From: Torreya grandis
Lineage: Eukaryota > Streptophyta > Pinopsida > Cupressales > Taxaceae
Reading direction: 5' to 3'
Length of the DNA: 64,000 bases
Assembly (NCBI GenBank): GCA_037957365.1
Contig: JARHVA010005357.1
Coordinates: 731,001-795,000 of the forward strand
Within the stretch, counting starts at the first letter, position 1. Each line of letters begins with the position of its first letter. The notes under the pieces were generated by a model. That model was not told the DNA's origin. It saw nothing but the letters and a program-made list of their open reading frames with translations, and searched no databases. Shown in pieces: positions 61,000-64,000 of this stretch. The position numbers were made by a program, and so were the translations under genes.

Positions 61000-62176
61000 T
61001 AAAGATAAGGTATTTTAGAATTCAATCCATACCTTATGCATTAGTTGATGGGGTTATATTTATAAAAAAACCTCAATAGAATAATCCTATGGTACATAGA
61101 TGATGACCAAGTGACTAGGATCTTGGATCAATTATATGATGGGCCTATAGGAGGTCATTTTAATCTAAGGAATATAATAGAAAAAGTGATGAGAGTTGGC
61201 TATTACTAGATTAACCTCTTCAAATATGACTATACATGGGTGAGAAAATGTCAAAAGTGTGATTTCTTTATAGGCAAGTAAAATATTGACAACCTTTCCT
61301 CTCAACACAATCTAGGTGAAACAACCCTTCATGCAGTGGGGTTTAGACTTCATAGGAATGATAAATCCACCTTCCAGTGGGGGACATAAATGGGTACTCA
61401 CTACTACTAACTACTTCATTAGGTGGGTGGAAGAAATTACCCTAAAAAAATCTAATTAAATAGGAGTGTTGGACTTCTATGATAACATAGTAACGAGGTT
61501 TGGTGTACCAACATTAATAATTTTAGATAATGCCTTAGAATTTATTTGCATGAGGACAAGTGAATGGGCAATTTAGCTGGGCATCTACCTTAGTACATGC
61601 TCAAATTACTACCCCCAAGTAATAGACTGGTAGAGTCAACAAATAAAAACTTGATAAGTATTATCAAGAGGACTATGGAAGAGAATTAGAGAGTAAGGCA
61701 CAAAAAATTAAGGATAGCCTTATGGGTTAATAGAGTAACTCCTCAATTTCCCACTAGAAAATCACCATTTGTCCTTGTGTATGGGAGGGAAGCCAAATTG
61801 CCCATCTCTTTTGAGTTACCTAGCTTAGATTTAGCCCATCAGCTTGATTTTATGGAGAGTGAACCTATGAGCGTGAGGATGGTAGAGATCATAGAGCTTG
61901 AAAAAGCAAAGGAACTTGTAATGAAGACACTAGAGTAACATCAGATCAAGCCAAAAAAGCCTTTGATAAGAGAGCCATAGAAAGGGACTTTAAATAAGGG
62001 GATATAGTCCTCAAGTGGGATTTAAATAAAGCCAATCATACCAAGTTTGACATCTTATAGAGTGGCTCTTACTTGATCCACAAATGCAAACAACATAATG
62101 ATTTTTATCTTGCAAAGCTGAATGGAGAGTTATTACCCATCCTAATAAATGGCATTCATTTTTATCCTTACTATTA
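61000..62176 (+). pseudogene. Element D integrase and C-terminal tail
   Basis: The zinc-binding part is at 61120-61275: Gly-Gly-His-Phe and Lys-Cys-Gln-Lys-Cys kept, first His changed to Tyr. The catalytic core has Trp-Gly-Leu-Asp-Phe-Ile-Gly (Asp 61346-61348), Leu-Asp-Asn (Asp 61526-61528) and Leu-Val-Glu-Ser-Thr-Asn-Lys (Glu 61633-61635), so all three DDE residues survive. A Ser-Pro-Phe-Val-Leu-Val-Tyr-Gly motif at about 61758 and a C-terminal module with Lys-Phe-Asp and Phe-Tyr-Leu-Ala end near a stop at 62174-62176. Several stops and frame changes remain. Confidence 0.85.
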
Positions 62177-62471
62177 GAAGAGTTTTCAGCCATTGTATAT
62201 ATTCTAATAGTTTTTCATGTTTTCCTCTAAGTACCTTGTGTACATTATTTTTAGTTTTTTGTTTCTCTTCCCTAAGTGCCTTATGCATAGTATTTATTTT
62301 ATTCTTGTTATCTTTGTTGCTTCAAGAATAGGTTTTTATGGAAAGTGGCATCATTGTATCATTTTTATATCAATTGGGGGAAAGGAATTGTGACCCCCTA
62401 TGCCCAATGGATTAGACAAGGTAACTAATCTATTCCATAGCGAGCATGCAATCCCAAGAGGTCACTATAAA
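62177..62471 (+). other. Element D 3' untranslated stretch
   Basis: T-rich noncoding DNA between pol and the 3' LTR. A purine-rich TTGGGGGAAAGGAA lies at 62373-62386, but about 85 bp before the LTR edge, so it may or may not be the plus-strand primer site. Confidence 0.5.
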
Positions 62472-64000
62472 TGTTGACCAAAATAGTCCTACATAAGAAA
62501 AATTGCATGTATGTGGTGTGAGATTTTCATTACGGTTCTTATTGAGTGAATGATCCAATGGTATAAGGAGTATATATACTTCATGATCCTATCACTTGTC
62601 ACTTGCAAGCTTTTGAAATAATTTAAGCTTAAAGTCTAAATTTGGTGATTTCAAGGAACTAGACTATCATAGCATGTCATACAAGAATGAATAAGTCAAT
62701 TTGGTTGTGCATTTAATAATTAAACTTGGGAAGTCAACTAAAGTTGAATATTTGCATGAAAATTATGTATTTTATGCCATGAATATCTCTTACAAGTTTG
62801 GTGTCTTGATGTTTTTCCTATCTCAAGATATAAGATTTCAAAGATAATTTAGTAATGTGGAACATGCCAGGGGATGTCAAATTAAGGATACATGAAATAA
62901 CTATTTGGATTCAAAAATATTCAACAAGTTTCATGTTAAACTTAGGGCTTCCAAGTGACATGATATCAAAAGCTCTGAAGATATATCGATGACATGTGGG
63001 TGATCTCATAAGGTCAATAAGTCAAAAGATCCTAGATCAAGATCAATGGTGTGTATTCTTACATAAAAATATTGATCAATGATCCACATTATTAAAGTTT
63101 GGAGTCAATAAGTCAATTTAGATTGATTATGTGCATTTAATCATGAATTGGAGATCTAATGGTGAGCATGAGGTCAAAAGGTCATAAAATCCTAAGAATG
63201 AACATGATGGTACCAAGTGTCTCAATCATGGGAAATATAAAGTAGATCAATGGCACATGTTTAATCATGTAAATCAAAGATCAATGATGTAGATCAAGGT
63301 CAAAAATTCAATGAGCACATATTGCACATGAGGTCATCACATGGCATAAGTAGATTAACTAGATGAAGACTAATAGTCAAGTCCAAAGAAGGAGCATGGG
63401 GTTACCATGTGTCATGATTTTAAAAGTCAGATCAAAGATTGATGTAGGGTTACCAAGTGTCACAATATGATAAGCTCACATTAGATCAATAGTCATTGTT
63501 GAAGATAAAATCCAAGAGACTCTTGAGGATATCGATGGAGCAAATTTGATCAAATTTCTAGGGGCAAAAGATGAGGACACATGTCCAAAGTGATAGTGGT
63601 CATATTTCAAATATGATAAACATGGTAAGAAGATGCCACATAGGTAGACACATTAGATCAACAGGTTTCACCACCCAGGATGTATAAATATGAGATCAAA
63701 ATGTGGTTTGGGTTCCACATAAGCAAACACTATAGATTTGTATGTCACCATTAAAGCTTAGTTCTAAGAAAAGGTATGCTTAGTCAGGTTATGAAATCTA
63801 TCTTGGGTTTTAAATTTATGTCTTGTTCACCATTAAAAGCTCTATATCCTAGTGGATCTCCATTAAGATTATGAATATATGAAAACCAATAAATGGGATT
63901 GGTTTTCATCTGTAGTGGACCTATATTCAAGGTTTAGAGTAAAGGTAGAGTTGTGACTATGAAAGGAGTGTCAAAAGGAACACCAAATGAATGGGTTCAA
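62472..64000 (+). repeat. 3' LTR of element D (truncated by window end)
   Basis: Begins TGTTGACCAAAATAG and aligns with 44723-45402 and then 54189-55041. About 1 kb of the LTR must lie beyond the window. By eye it differs from the 5' copy at roughly 15-20 percent of positions, older than element E, as the nesting requires. Confidence 0.88.

Larger units (their letters stand above)
44723..64000 (+). mobile_element. Element D: Ty3/gypsy retrotransposon with RNase H ahead of RT (runs off the window)
   Basis: The 5' LTR begins at 44723, is split by element E, and resumes at 54189-56017. The 3' LTR begins at 62472 and continues past the window end. Between them, on the plus strand, lie decayed gag (56394-57902), PR (about 58150-58480), an RNase H domain (58770-59147), RT (59600-60480), a second RNase H (60481-60900) and integrase with its C-terminal tail (61000-62176). 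Domain content is Tat-like but the first RNase H stands before RT. Frequent stops make it inactive, though the RT YLDD box and all three integrase catalytic residues are still readable. Confidence 0.88.

Overview
This is an AT-rich, gene-poor stretch of nuclear DNA from a plant with a large genome. I found no intact host gene, no rRNA and no canonical tRNA. What can be recognised is LTR retrotransposon material of two superfamilies (Ty3/gypsy and Ty1/copia), mostly broken by stops and frameshifts, plus one tRNA-derived SINE. The slow decay, long LTRs (1.3-2.8 kb), nesting and Tat-like gypsy lineages resemble gymnosperm intergenic DNA, but the sequence alone does not prove the clade. Element names A-E are mine.

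Layout. 1-4392: unrecognised DNA with a 120-bp tandem repeat at 2163-2555. 4393-13706 (+): element A, an old Tat-like Ty3/gypsy with PR, RT, RNase H, a second RNase H and integrase, between strongly diverged LTRs. 13707-16300: nothing coding. 16340-19620 (-): a long decayed unknown reading frame with a proline-rich middle. 19650-20830: LTR-like DNA with a minus-strand TATA box. 20940-24602 (-): element B, Ty3/gypsy gag end, PR and RT, interrupted at its zinc knuckle by a GC-rich SINE (24239-24417) with a 16-bp target duplication. 24603-27713: nothing recognised.

27719-42595 (-): element C, a 14.9-kb Ty1/copia-type element with 2.83-kb LTRs, a 5-bp target duplication (AAGTA), an initiator-tRNA-Met type primer site and gag remnants, but no recognisable pol. 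44723 to beyond 64000 (+): element D, Ty3/gypsy with all pol domains. Its 5' LTR is split by element E. 45403-54183 (-): element E, a younger non-autonomous Ty3/gypsy of 8.8 kb with 2.66-kb LTRs, an exact 5-bp target duplication (CATTG), gag, a protease and an RNase H remnant, but no RT or integrase.

The main points for follow-up are as follows. Elements D and E carry an RNase H domain directly after the protease and ahead of RT, whereas element A has the usual Tat order. LTRs of copia and gypsy elements share short modules in the same sense. The LTR of E holds a dense TGAACCA array and a second short repeat whose copy number differs between its two LTRs.
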